From: Pseudomonadota bacterium
GTDB taxonomy: Bacteria > Pseudomonadota > Alphaproteobacteria > Rhizobiales > Xanthobacteraceae
DNA: 64,000 bases
Direction of reading: 5' to 3'
Assembly: GCA_963204905.1 (NCBI GenBank)
Contig: CAUJJN010000382.1
Span: 25,798-89,797, forward strand
The position numbers and the translations under genes are program-made. Shown piece by piece: positions 1-9,481 of the stretch (within the stretch, counting starts at the first letter, position 1; every line of letters begins with the position of its first letter). The notes under the pieces are model-generated. The model did not search any database. It worked only from the letters and a program-made list of their open reading frames with translations, and had not been told where the DNA came from.

Positions 1-565
1 CGGCGCGCAGTTCGACATAGTCGCCCGGCTTCGACACGGGCATCTCGGCGACCCAAGAATGACTGCCGCAATCGTGGTGGTAGTTCATGAAGAAATCGAT
101 GGTGTCGGGAATATCTTCCGGAAGGATCCCGTAAGGCGCGACAACCCCGCTGATAATCTCATGACAGCCGTCGATTCCGCTCAAACCAAAACTCTCGTAG
201 AAGCGACGGTTGCACATCCGCTGGTTAACCTTGTGAACCCCTTTGGGTTCGGGTGTCTCTTTGATGATGGTCATCAGCGGCGTGTAGATGGTGGACATCA
301 GCACGTCGCCTTCAGTCAGAAAGTCCTTCGACATTGCAACCGTCGGCTCAGCCCGGCCGGCACGTCGCGCGCTATACTGCATCGCATAACGAGTCGTGGA
401 ATAAGACAGCGACAACCGATCGCGATGGTTATTGGCGTTGAAGATCGCCACGTCCACGACTTGTTGCCCTTCCAGATCGGTGATCCTGAACACCTCCCCC
501 TGCCGGACGATCAACGCCCGGCCGGTTTTCGGCGGCAGAACTTCGTTGAGTAACTCGGTGGTCAT
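1..565 (-). CDS. DUF1989 / urea carboxylase-associated family protein (C-terminus cut by window edge)
   Basis: Reverse-strand reading from ATG at 565: MTTELLNEVLPPKTGRALIVRQGEVFRITDLEGQQVVDVAIFNANNHRDRLS...; open to the window edge, so missing from the ORF track. Confidence 0.75.
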   Translation of the reverse strand, partial: MTTELLNEVLPPKTGRALIVRQGEVFRITDLEGQQVVDVAIFNANNHRDRLSLSYSTTRYAMQYSARRAGRAEPTVAMSKDFLTEGDVLMSTIYTPLMTIIKETPEPKGVHKVNQRMCNRRFYESFGLSGIDGCHEIISGVVAPYGILPEDIPDTIDFFMNYHHDCGSHSWVAEMPVSKPGDYVELRA

Positions 566-578
566 GTCGACCGCCCGC

Positions 579-1847
579 CTACTTGGCTTGATGAGGGGTT
601 TTTCCCTCATACTTCGTGATCACATCACCGATAGGCAGCCAGCTTCCTTTGCTGTAGCGAACGACCTGCATGGATTCGATATAGAACGGATCACGCTCGC
701 CATCCACGCAGGCTTTGACACCAGGGACGAGGCCGAGCACCGTAACACCGCACAGGTTCCGCGCCGTCTCCATGATCGCCGCACGGGTCGGCATCTTGGT
801 CTTCTCGAGCACCGCGACCATGGTTTGCGCCTGACCGAAGCCAATCATCGTCATCGGGTCATCGAGATTCAGTCCCGATGAAGCAAACTTGGTGCCTATT
901 TCGCGATAGACCTTGATATCTTTGGTGTCGGCATAGTCCTTGGTTGTCGGATCCATCTGGGCAACCGCCGAGTAAACGCCCTCCGAAGCCTCTTCGCCAG
1001 CCGGCTCCATCACCGTTTTCTTGGAGGCGCTGATATTCGTGACGATGACCATCGGCCGCCACGAGGTATCCTGCACCTTGCGCAGCGTCTGAGCGGTGAA
1101 TTTCGGAACCGCGAACACCAGCAGCACATCGGCATTGGTCGCAGCGAGATTGGAGACTTGCGAATCGACCGTCGGCGACGTCACCTCATAGGATTGCGCG
1201 GCAGCGATGCTGATCCCGCTGCCCTCGGCGGCCTGCTTGAATGCGTTGAGCAGCTCCTTACCAAAATCGTCATTCTGGTAAATGATCGCCACCTTCGCAT
1301 CGGCCTTCTTCGTCTTCACGAATTCAGCGAAGATGCTGCCCTCGGTGGTATAGGCAGACTGCCAACCGATGGTCCACGGGAAAGCCTTCGAATCCGTGCT
1401 GAACGCGGAAAGGCCGCTTCCAACGAACAACTGCGGTATGCCGCGTTTGTTGACATAGTCGCGGATCGCAAGACCGGTGGCACTCCCCAGCGGACCGATG
1501 ATCAATGCGACCTGATCGCGCTCGGCAAGCCGGCGCGCCTGCTCGACGGTACGCGGTGGTGAATAGCCGTCATCGTAGTAGACATATGAGATCTTACGGC
1601 GCTTGCCGTCCCCCATCATCACGCCGCCGTCGCGGTCGTTGATGAACTTGAAGTAGGCATCCTGCATCGCGCAGATCGTGACGAAAGATGCGATGGGACC
1701 GGTACTGGGACAAATGCCACCGATCTTGATTTCCGTATCGGTGATCCCCGGCGAGGCCTTTTCTGCCGCCGTGGCACCTGATGACACGAGGAATATAGCG
1801 GAGGTGGCGACAAGAGCACGCTTTATCCAGCTAAAGGCGAAACGCAT
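579..1847 (-). CDS. ABC transporter substrate-binding protein (LivK-like, branched-chain/aromatic type)
   Basis: ORF 579..1865 with signal peptide; ITDTEIKIGGICPSTGPIASF, DQVALIIGPLGSATGLAIRDYVN typical of periplasmic binding type 1. Confidence 0.85.
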   Translation of the reverse strand: MRFAFSWIKRALVATSAIFLVSSGATAAEKASPGITDTEIKIGGICPSTGPIASFVTICAMQDAYFKFINDRDGGVMMGDGKRRKISYVYYDDGYSPPRTVEQARRLAERDQVALIIGPLGSATGLAIRDYVNKRGIPQLFVGSGLSAFSTDSKAFPWTIGWQSAYTTEGSIFAEFVKTKKADAKVAIIYQNDDFGKELLNAFKQAAEGSGISIAAAQSYEVTSPTVDSQVSNLAATNADVLLVFAVPKFTAQTLRKVQDTSWRPMVIVTNISASKKTVMEPAGEEASEGVYSAVAQMDPTTKDYADTKDIKVYREIGTKFASSGLNLDDPMTMIGFGQAQTMVAVLEKTKMPTRAAIMETARNLCGVTVLGLVPGVKACVDGERDPFYIESMQVVRYSKGSWLPIGDVITKYEGKTPHQAK

Positions 1848-1986
1848 CTGTAAGCTCCCTTCCATCGGCGGCGCGGCCGCCTCAACTGTTGTTCGAATAT
1901 TTCTGTCTCAAGCCGCACAGCGTCGTTCCGTGCGCACGTCCCGCGCCGGTTGACAATGAATTCTGGACTTCCAAAAATGGGGGCGA

Positions 1987-2295
1987 CTAGGCTACGGATC
2001 CCTTGCCTTGCAACGATTCGACAAGTTTGTTCACCGCGACCGCCGCTCCCTTGCCGGCCTCATTACCGAAGATCAACCGAGCAAACTGTCCGCCAAGATA
2101 GGGGTGAAGGCCGATATCGTAGAGCGCGAGAAAGTTACGCGTCTCGATGGCATGCCGTTCGTCCTTTCGCAGCGGATAACGATCAAGTACCGCAGCTTCG
2201 CTCGTCGCGAACTCCTCACGCAATTCATGCGACCATTTCAGATCTTGAATAAGGTCATGCGTGGCGAGTGACGCCCTGAACTTCTCCAGTCCCAT
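1987..2295 (-). CDS. LigA-type subunit of class III extradiol ring-cleavage dioxygenase
   Basis: 102 aa, ...FLALYDIGLHPYLGGQFARLIFG... (LigA-like), adjacent to the LigB-like gene. Confidence 0.75.
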   Translation of the reverse strand: MGLEKFRASLATHDLIQDLKWSHELREEFATSEAAVLDRYPLRKDERHAIETRNFLALYDIGLHPYLGGQFARLIFGNEAGKGAAVAVNKLVESLQGKGSVA

Positions 2296-2307
2296 GATCG
2301 TCTCCCT

Positions 2308-3183
2308 TTAAGCCGCGCGGGATTTCGGCATGTTCGGGCTCATGTCCCATAGCACACCACCAACGCCGCACTTGAAGTCCTTGTGAACGGTGTAGCCGAA
2401 GCTCTTGCCCGGCTTTGAACCTATCGCACCCAGCACGACAACCCAGGAGAGAAGCTCGGCGGTGCCGCCAGAGCCGGCAGCTTCCATTTTCTCCAAAGTC
2501 AGTTCGTTGAGCAGCTTCTCATGATCGCCGGAGGCCACAAGTTCGAGAAACCAGCGGTCAAACTCTTCATCAATGAAATAGTACCGCGCTCCGCCCGGCT
2601 CATGACTGAGACCACCTGACCCGAGAAGGGCGACGCGCATGTCCGCCGGAAGATCGTCGCGTATGAATTCGCCGAGAGCTTTACCGACCTCATAGCAACG
2701 ACGTTGATCCGGTATCGGGGGGACGGTGCAGTTTTGCAGCACCGGCACCATCGGAATGCCTGAGCCCGCCACATTCGTGAGCAGAACGGGGACGGAGATA
2801 TTGTCGTCGAACTTCAGATTCTCGGTCTGCGCGAACATTCGAATGCCGCGATTGGTCATACCGTCGAACAGAGCGGCCGCGACTTCGGGCGAACCCTTCA
2901 CTGTGTAGTCTTCACAGCCGATCCACGGCTTGAACCATTCGTAAGGTCCGCGATGTTCCGCGGCCATTCCGATCAGAAAGTCCGGATACGTGCGGATACG
3001 GCTGTTGGCGAGATGGTCGTTTGCAAACACGATCAAGACGTCCGCCTTGGCCGAGGTCATGGCGTCCGCGAGACTGCGATAGGTGTGGATCACCACATCC
3101 TTCACATCGGGGGGCGCCGCTTCCAGCAATCCGATCAGGCCCGGCGCATGAGGCGCGCCGGCGGCGTAAACGATCTCGGCCAT
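2308..3183 (-). CDS. LigB-type catalytic subunit of class III extradiol dioxygenase
   Basis: MAEIVYAAGAPHAPGLIGLLEAAPPDVKD..., VFANDHLANS, LLGSGGLSHEPGG motifs; ORF 2308..3282 trimmed to internal ATG. Confidence 0.8.
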   Translation of the reverse strand: MAEIVYAAGAPHAPGLIGLLEAAPPDVKDVVIHTYRSLADAMTSAKADVLIVFANDHLANSRIRTYPDFLIGMAAEHRGPYEWFKPWIGCEDYTVKGSPEVAAALFDGMTNRGIRMFAQTENLKFDDNISVPVLLTNVAGSGIPMVPVLQNCTVPPIPDQRRCYEVGKALGEFIRDDLPADMRVALLGSGGLSHEPGGARYYFIDEEFDRWFLELVASGDHEKLLNELTLEKMEAAGSGGTAELLSWVVVLGAIGSKPGKSFGYTVHKDFKCGVGGVLWDMSPNMPKSRAA

Positions 3184-3317
3184 AGCGTTCTCCTTGTTCA
3201 TCCAAACCTGAACGATGTTTCCAATCATGTCAATATTTTCGATAATCTGTTTCTGCTTGGATTCTATGCAGCCGTGGCCCATACTGCATAAAGATTCGCG
3301 ACAAATAGGCGCAGCGT

Positions 3318-4073
3318 ATGAGGAACACGCCCAAACAGCTCACGCGCAAGTGGGGGCCAAGTCTGCATCCATCCCGTGACGAAGCGTCGAAGACACTCGC
3401 CGGCCGCGTGGTGCAGCAGCTACGCCTGGATATCATCCGGCACAATCTCGAGCCTGGTGAGCGTCTGCAGTTCGAAAAACTGAGCAAACGCTACGAGGTC
3501 GGCACAAGCCCATTGCGCGAGGCGCTGTTCCAGGTCGCTGCGCAAGGCCTGGTTGTCGCCGAAGACCACAAGGGGTTCGTCGTCGCGCCGATTCAATTCG
3601 ATGAAATGCTGGACGTATCCAATCTCCGCGCCAACCTGGAAGCATACGCCATTCGCGGCTCCATTCAGGAAGGACGGGAGGACTGGGAGGTGGATCTTCT
3701 CTCCGCATTCCACCGCCTCAAGCTCGCCGGCATCGCCGTCTCTGCCGATCAGGACGACGAGGAACTGCGCACCGATTGGGAAGATCGTCATCGCGCATTC
3801 CACTATGCGCTGTGCAAGGGCTGCGGATCACCCTGGCTGCTCCACTTCTTCGATGAACTTTACGACCACATGGAGCGCTATCGTCGCTACTTCTGGAAGT
3901 ATGCGGAGCGCGCCGTCGCCACCGACAACGAACACGAGGCCATCATGAAGGCCGCTCTCGACCGTGATGAGGAGCGCGCGGTCAGCCTGCTGCAGGCGCA
4001 CTTCCAGAAGCAGGCGCGGCTCACCATGAATCTGCGCAAGAAGGTCGAACGCGCCACCGCCGCTGCAAGCTAG
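3318..4073 (+). CDS. GntR family transcriptional regulator (FCD domain)
   Basis: N-terminal wHTH (LRLDIIRHNLEPGERLQFEKLSKRYEVGTSPLREALFQVAAQGLV) plus FCD-like C-terminus; divergent from the lig-like genes. Confidence 0.9.
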   Translation: MRNTPKQLTRKWGPSLHPSRDEASKTLAGRVVQQLRLDIIRHNLEPGERLQFEKLSKRYEVGTSPLREALFQVAAQGLVVAEDHKGFVVAPIQFDEMLDVSNLRANLEAYAIRGSIQEGREDWEVDLLSAFHRLKLAGIAVSADQDDEELRTDWEDRHRAFHYALCKGCGSPWLLHFFDELYDHMERYRRYFWKYAERAVATDNEHEAIMKAALDRDEERAVSLLQAHFQKQARLTMNLRKKVERATAAAS

Positions 4074-4671
4074 ACCCGAGGCCGTTGATCGCGGAGGCAA
4101 CGGAGCGCGTGCGCGGTGTCCTCCGCGACGATGGGTAGTAACCTCGATGAGGGAAGGTTAGCCTTCAATCTGACGATGCGGCAGTGAACCATGCCTTCGA
4201 AAGATCGAACGGCATCTGTCATGTCCGCCGCAAAACCAGGCAGGCCAAACATCTGCACCTGAGATTTCTTGGCTCGGCCGCGCCGGAGTGAACCGTCGAC
4301 ACTCCAACGCTTTCCGCGTGCCCGGCGTTACGTCGTTCATCATCGACGAAACCACGCAATTGAACGGGCGATTTCAATACCTCGCGACACGATCCGCAAG
4401 CAGCGAGAGGAGATTGTCAGGCCCGCCATGTCAGGTCGCATTGACAATTCCTTCGAAATTCTCGGGGTACGCGAGGCGATACGGAAGTCCCGGGGGGACC
4501 GCCCTGGCACTCTATGCAAGCTTCTTGGGGCATTTCGAACGTGCCCTTGAGCAACTTTCCCTGCCTCCGCACCTCGAACAGGAAGGTCGAGGCGTTCATT
4601 GCTTGACAGGCCGTGAGGCTGCTTCTTATATGCGCCGCACTCGCCTCCAGAATTCGTTGGGCGGGTACCGT

Positions 4672-4748
4672 GGCGGGGTAGCTCAGCTGGTTAGAGCACG
4701 GGAATCATAATCCTGGGGTCGGGGGTTCGAGTCCCTCTCCCGCTACCA
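4672..4748 (+). tRNA. tRNA-Met (anticodon CAT)
   Basis: Cloverleaf folds by eye: acceptor GGCGGGG/TCCCGCT, D-arm GCTC..GAGC, anticodon loop ATCATAA, T-arm GGGGG-TTCGAGT-CCCTC, encoded CCA. Confidence 0.92.
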
Positions 4749-5603
4749 TCAGAAATTATCATTATATATCAATGCCTTATCGCCGCCGAAGGTTCCGGCC
4801 ACTGTGAGACCTCTCACGGTGATGTGCCCATGGGGAGCTATGGAGCGCGTCTCCTGTTTCCCCCCGTCATGAGGGTCGCTACTGCCTTCAGGCTCGCTGC
4901 CGTCACATCGTGGCCGGACTGCTCAATCAACCCCTGTTTCGGATCTTGTCAGGACGACCGACTATCGCCAGGCACGGCGAATGTCTGAGCTGCGTCTATG
5001 GAACGAATGACAGTATCGATTTTGCCGCGTCGTTCGCGAAAAGCACCCGACAACTGCAGACGCATCTCTCTGATCCAGAGCTTGTCTCGGATGACCATCT
5101 GTTCGCTCGGCGTAGCTACGAGAAAATGTTGAAAAACTTGAATCGCCGCGCGCGGGCGCGTGACGTAGATCGAAATGCCCGCGAGCCCAGCCACCGATAG
5201 CTGTTCAAGGCATTCGGTTAGGGTCGACTGCTGAATCCGAAGAATCTAAAGACCGACCAGGTCGAGATCACGCCACTGCCGCCCTATGATATGTTGCTGG
5301 AAGCAAAACGGGATCAGCAGCCACGTTGCTTGGGGTCGCTGGATATCAGCGACAGTCGCATCGTCGGACCGATCTCGATCCGATTGGCGTTCTACCGCTC
5401 GTCCCGCAGATACCCATCGACTGTTGTCAATCTCAACCGGAGGCTCTTGCTTCAACCGAATGACAGGTGCGGATCACAGTATTGCATCTCTGGTCCGTGA
5501 AGAGGTTTCGGAAAAGAAGATACTAGTGAGACAGCACAGCTAACCTTCAAAGGCCCTCGCCGGGCATGGTCACAAGTAATCGAATGACCGTATCAGAAAT
5601 ACT

Positions 5604-7385
5604 TTATCTATCGCAGCCAAAAACGGGGACTGCGTCAGGAACTTGTACTTCGCGCGAGAGGATGTACTCACCCACCGCTTTACCTATCTGATCAACGCGC
5701 AAATTGCTCGATCCACCGTTTCCAAATAGCCCGTGAACGATGAAGTGCACGGCACGCAGATTCGGAAACTCGTGCCTTGTAACTTTGAGATTTCCAGCAT
5801 CCGGGAACAGTTGCCGAAATCGTTCGGTCGAAAGCGACGCCTGCAACCAGGGCCACGCCTTTTGATGAGGCGTCCAGATTCCGACGTTACTGTTTCCCCC
5901 TTTATCGCCGCACCGGGCATAGGCTACCCGTCCAAGTGGCGCTGCTCGCCCCCTCTGAAGAGGAACGGGCTTGGGTTCATCATGAACCGGCTGCTGACTG
6001 ATCATGAATTCGTTCGGCGGATCGATGATCAGTTCATCCCCGTCATTGTGTATCACACGATGTCTAAGCGCCTTCTGGTCTAGCAATGCTGGCCAATATT
6101 CAATGCGAGGCCGGGGAGTGACGACCGGCAACGCCGCTGTATCGGTAAAGAATCCTGGGAAGCTCGACAGATACAAACTGTCGACCTTCAGCGCAAAATT
6201 CTGCGGGCTCAGAGCGTCCTCCGAACGCGCTGTCGCCATGATCCTTAGCGTCACGGTGGAATCCCACTGTGACTTCGGATCGGCTGCGGGTACCCCAAGA
6301 CGCGTCACCGAAAGTTCGTCGATGCCAGCGTCACGCGTCAACTCTTCGATCTGGGATCGCAAGAGGTCTGTCTTGGCCTCTACATCCAGCCCACTGGCGA
6401 ACACCAGCTTGACGATCTGGTATCCGATTTGCGCGAACACCGCGACCTTCGTCGTTGGTGGAGGCGGCGTTCCTTTGACGCCGGAAATCTGGATGCGATC
6501 AGGACCGGTCGCGGTCAGCCGAACGCTATCCACGTGCGCCGTCACGTCCGGATTAAGATACCGAGGACCTTGAATCTCATAAAGGAGCTGCGCTGTTACG
6601 GTATCGATTGTAACTGCACCGCCGTCTCCCGCGTGTTTCGTGATGATGGTCGTTCCATCTTCCGCGATTTCGGCGATAGGAAACCCCGGCTTCGTCATCG
6701 CAGGTATTTGCTGGAATCCAGCAAAATTCCCGCCAGTCGCATGTGCTCCACACTCAATGATGTGACCGGCAATCACCGCGCTCGCCAGTTGGTCCCATTG
6801 ATCGCGCTTCCACTGATGCCACCAGGCTGCCGGCCCCAGCGTAAGAGATGCATCCGTCACTCGTCCGCAAACGACAATGTCGGCACCACCGCTCAACGCA
6901 GCAGCAATCCCCCAACCGCCCAGATATGCATTCGCGACAATAGGGGTATGCCCCCAGGCTGACAACGGCAGCCCGGTATCGAGACTTTCGAACGGATGGC
7001 CGGCCGCCAACAGCGCCGGCAGGTCGCGAAGAATATTGTCACCGTCGACGACCGCGACTCGAAGATCCAACCCCTCACCTGCGATCAGTTCTTTCAGCCG
7101 CTCCGCCAAGCCGGCGGGATTAAAACCGCCGGCATTGGTCACCACTCTACATCCGCGATCCGCCACCGACTTCAGATGCGGCTTGATCTGATCGACAAAA
7201 TATTCGACGTAGCCTTTCTTTGGGTTTCGCAAATATCCCTTGGCAAGCGCCGCAAGCGTGATTTCCGCAAGATAGTCTCCCATCAGAACGTCAACCGGAT
7301 CCCCGGCCATAATCTCGTCGATCGCGGTGTAGCGATCGCCAAAGTATCCTGAAAAATTTGCGATCCTGATGGGAGATTTGCTCAT
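5604..7385 (-). CDS. acyclic terpene utilization AtuA family protein (DUF1446)
   Basis: IRIANFSGYFGDRYTAIDEIMAGDPVDVLMGDYLAEITLA...; C-terminal AtuA-like domain (LGRVAYARCGDKGGNSNVGIW). Confidence 0.9.
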   Translation of the reverse strand: MSKSPIRIANFSGYFGDRYTAIDEIMAGDPVDVLMGDYLAEITLAALAKGYLRNPKKGYVEYFVDQIKPHLKSVADRGCRVVTNAGGFNPAGLAERLKELIAGEGLDLRVAVVDGDNILRDLPALLAAGHPFESLDTGLPLSAWGHTPIVANAYLGGWGIAAALSGGADIVVCGRVTDASLTLGPAAWWHQWKRDQWDQLASAVIAGHIIECGAHATGGNFAGFQQIPAMTKPGFPIAEIAEDGTTIITKHAGDGGAVTIDTVTAQLLYEIQGPRYLNPDVTAHVDSVRLTATGPDRIQISGVKGTPPPPTTKVAVFAQIGYQIVKLVFASGLDVEAKTDLLRSQIEELTRDAGIDELSVTRLGVPAADPKSQWDSTVTLRIMATARSEDALSPQNFALKVDSLYLSSFPGFFTDTAALPVVTPRPRIEYWPALLDQKALRHRVIHNDGDELIIDPPNEFMISQQPVHDEPKPVPLQRGRAAPLGRVAYARCGDKGGNSNVGIWTPHQKAWPWLQASLSTERFRQLFPDAGNLKVTRHEFPNLRAVHFIVHGLFGNGGSSNLRVDQIGKAVGEYILSREVQVPDAVPVFGCDR

Positions 7386-7415
7386 CTCAGACTTTCTCTT
7401 GCGAGCGCAAGACAG

Positions 7416-8201
7416 CTATTTTCCAAATTTCGAAGCGTCAGGCTTGCGCCTTTCCGCAAACGACTCGGCGAGTTCCTTGCTCTCCGTAGAATCAAGATAG
7501 CTCTTCAGCAACAGATCGTGGGAAACGCGCGCCAGTCCTGCAACTCCGCCGTGGCGTGCACCGAATGCAGACTTGATTGCCGCCAGCGCGAACGGACCAC
7601 GATCCGCGACTTCCAACGCGTACTTTCTGGTTTCTTCCTTCAATTTATCGTCGGGCACGATCTTGTTGATCAACCCGATGTCAAGCGCTTCTTTCGCCGT
7701 CAGCTTCGGATTGCGGAACCACATGTCTTTCGCGCGCTTCTTCCCGATCAAGTCCTCAAGATACCACGTTCCATAACCGGCATCGAACGACCCCATCATG
7801 GGGCCGACTTGGCGGAAAGTCGCGCTTTCCTTGGCAATGGTGAGGTCGCACATCACATGCAAGACGTGACCGCCACCAACGGCGAAGCCGTTGACGCTGG
7901 CGATCACCGGCTTCTGCAGACCGTCGATTGCCGCATACATGTCCATGGCGGGAATGACACCTGCGTAGAGATTGGTATCAGGAAGCCCCGTCTTACGCCC
8001 ACCGATGCAGAAGAACTTGTCGCCCGCACCGGTCAGAACGATGACACGGGTGCGCGTTTCCCTTCGGATCGCGTTGATGCAATCACGGATCTCGTGACAC
8101 ATGGTAGGTGTAAACATGTTGCCGTCGTCGGGACGATTCATGGTGATCGTACCGATCGGACCATCTTCGGCATACTCGATTTCAGAATAGTTCACTTTCA
8201 T
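7416..8201 (-). CDS. enoyl-CoA hydratase/isomerase superfamily, BadI/MenB-like (2-ketocyclohexanecarboxyl-CoA hydrolase-like)
   Basis: Crotonase fold; FRQVGPMMGSFDAGYGTWYLEDLIGKKRAKDMWF matches the MenB/BadI signature (VGPkmGSfDxGYGtxyL..vGeKKAreiWf). Confidence 0.8.
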   Translation of the reverse strand: MKVNYSEIEYAEDGPIGTITMNRPDDGNMFTPTMCHEIRDCINAIRRETRTRVIVLTGAGDKFFCIGGRKTGLPDTNLYAGVIPAMDMYAAIDGLQKPVIASVNGFAVGGGHVLHVMCDLTIAKESATFRQVGPMMGSFDAGYGTWYLEDLIGKKRAKDMWFRNPKLTAKEALDIGLINKIVPDDKLKEETRKYALEVADRGPFALAAIKSAFGARHGGVAGLARVSHDLLLKSYLDSTESKELAESFAERRKPDASKFGK

Positions 8202-8255
8202 TCCTCACAGGGTTGGAGGCCTATCTTCGGTGCCGGGTTGCGTTTCCGGCAGAAG

Positions 8256-9449
8256 CTACTTGATCAGGGGGCACCCACCCTCGGACAACGGACGCCAGGC
8301 CTCCGACGGCGAAATAACCGCGAGTTGTTTCTGAACATCCCACTTGCTCTTGGACTCGGACGGCTTCTTGACCTCGAACAGGTACATGTTTCGCAGCAAA
8401 CGTCCGTCTTCGCGGACTTTCGCGCCGTCCGTCATGAAATCGTTCACAGGAAGTTCCTTGATCTTCTTCATGACAGCCTGTGCTTCGTCGGTCCCCGCAG
8501 CTTTCACGGCCTTGAGGTAGTGCGCCACGCCGCTATAGGTCGCTGCTTGCATCTCGGTCGGGGGAGCACCATGCCGCTTTTCGAAGCGAGCGGAAAACTC
8601 GCGCGTCTTGTCGTTCTGATCCCAATAGAAAGCTTGTGTCAGAACCATTCCCTCGGTGGCCTTTAGCCCAATCGCCGGAATATCGGTGAGAAACACCGTG
8701 GTGCCGATAAGCCGTTGGCCACCTTGCACGATGCCGAAATCGACAGCGGTTTTGACCGATGTGACAAGATCAGCGCCTGCGTTCGCCAGCACGATTACGT
8801 CGGCCTTCGAAGCCTGCGCCTGAAGCATATAAGACGAGAAGTCAGCGGTCCCGAGCGGATGCCGGACGGCGCCCAACACCTTGCCGCCGCCTTTTTCGAT
8901 CAGAGCCGCCGTGTCTTTTTGAATGGCGTGACCCAAACCGTAGTCCGCGACGATGAAAAAGAACGTCTTGGCCCCGCTTCGTAGTGCAGCCTTCACCGCA
9001 CCTGCCGAAAGTGCGTAGGTATCAAACGTCCAGTGGGCGCCATTCGGCGAACAATTTGGTCCGGTCAGGAGCGATGTGCCACCCGACGTCACGATATCGA
9101 TCTTGTTCTTCTCCCGCGCGATTTGCTGGACAGCGAGAGCGACTGCGGAATGCCCCAGTCCAAAGATGGCATCCACGCCATCGACGTCATACCATCGCCG
9201 TGCAATCAGGGCGCCCGTGTCGGCCTTGTTCTGATGGTCGCCGGAGAGCACCTCAATCGGCTTTCCGAGGACGTTGCCGCCGAAATCCTCGACAGCCATT
9301 TGCGCGGCGAGAAAGTCACCGGGTCCCTGAACCGCGGCATACGGCCCGTTCATGTCATCGATGACACCCAACTTGATCTTGTCCGGACCGGCCAGACAAG
9401 TGGTGATCGACATCAACACAGCCACGCTCGCCAACAAACATTTTCTCAT
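8256..9449 (-). CDS. ABC transporter substrate-binding protein (LivK-like)
   Basis: Signal peptide MRKCLLASVAVLMSITTCLAG; DKIKLGVIDDMNGPYAAVQGPGDFLAAQMAVEDFGG. Confidence 0.87.
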   Translation of the reverse strand: MRKCLLASVAVLMSITTCLAGPDKIKLGVIDDMNGPYAAVQGPGDFLAAQMAVEDFGGNVLGKPIEVLSGDHQNKADTGALIARRWYDVDGVDAIFGLGHSAVALAVQQIAREKNKIDIVTSGGTSLLTGPNCSPNGAHWTFDTYALSAGAVKAALRSGAKTFFFIVADYGLGHAIQKDTAALIEKGGGKVLGAVRHPLGTADFSSYMLQAQASKADVIVLANAGADLVTSVKTAVDFGIVQGGQRLIGTTVFLTDIPAIGLKATEGMVLTQAFYWDQNDKTREFSARFEKRHGAPPTEMQAATYSGVAHYLKAVKAAGTDEAQAVMKKIKELPVNDFMTDGAKVREDGRLLRNMYLFEVKKPSESKSKWDVQKQLAVISPSEAWRPLSEGGCPLIK

Positions 9450-9481
9450 GATTTCCTCCTGGATGTCCCTAAACATTTGCT

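Noticed and set aside
4910-5543. Overlapping 60-96 aa ORFs after tRNA-Met
   Set aside because: No recognisable domains, overlapping on both strands, no consistent coding character.
7518-8666. 382-aa plus-strand ORF opposite the BadI-like and binding-protein genes
   Set aside because: Arginine/histidine-rich composition typical of antisense frames; both opposing genes are convincing.
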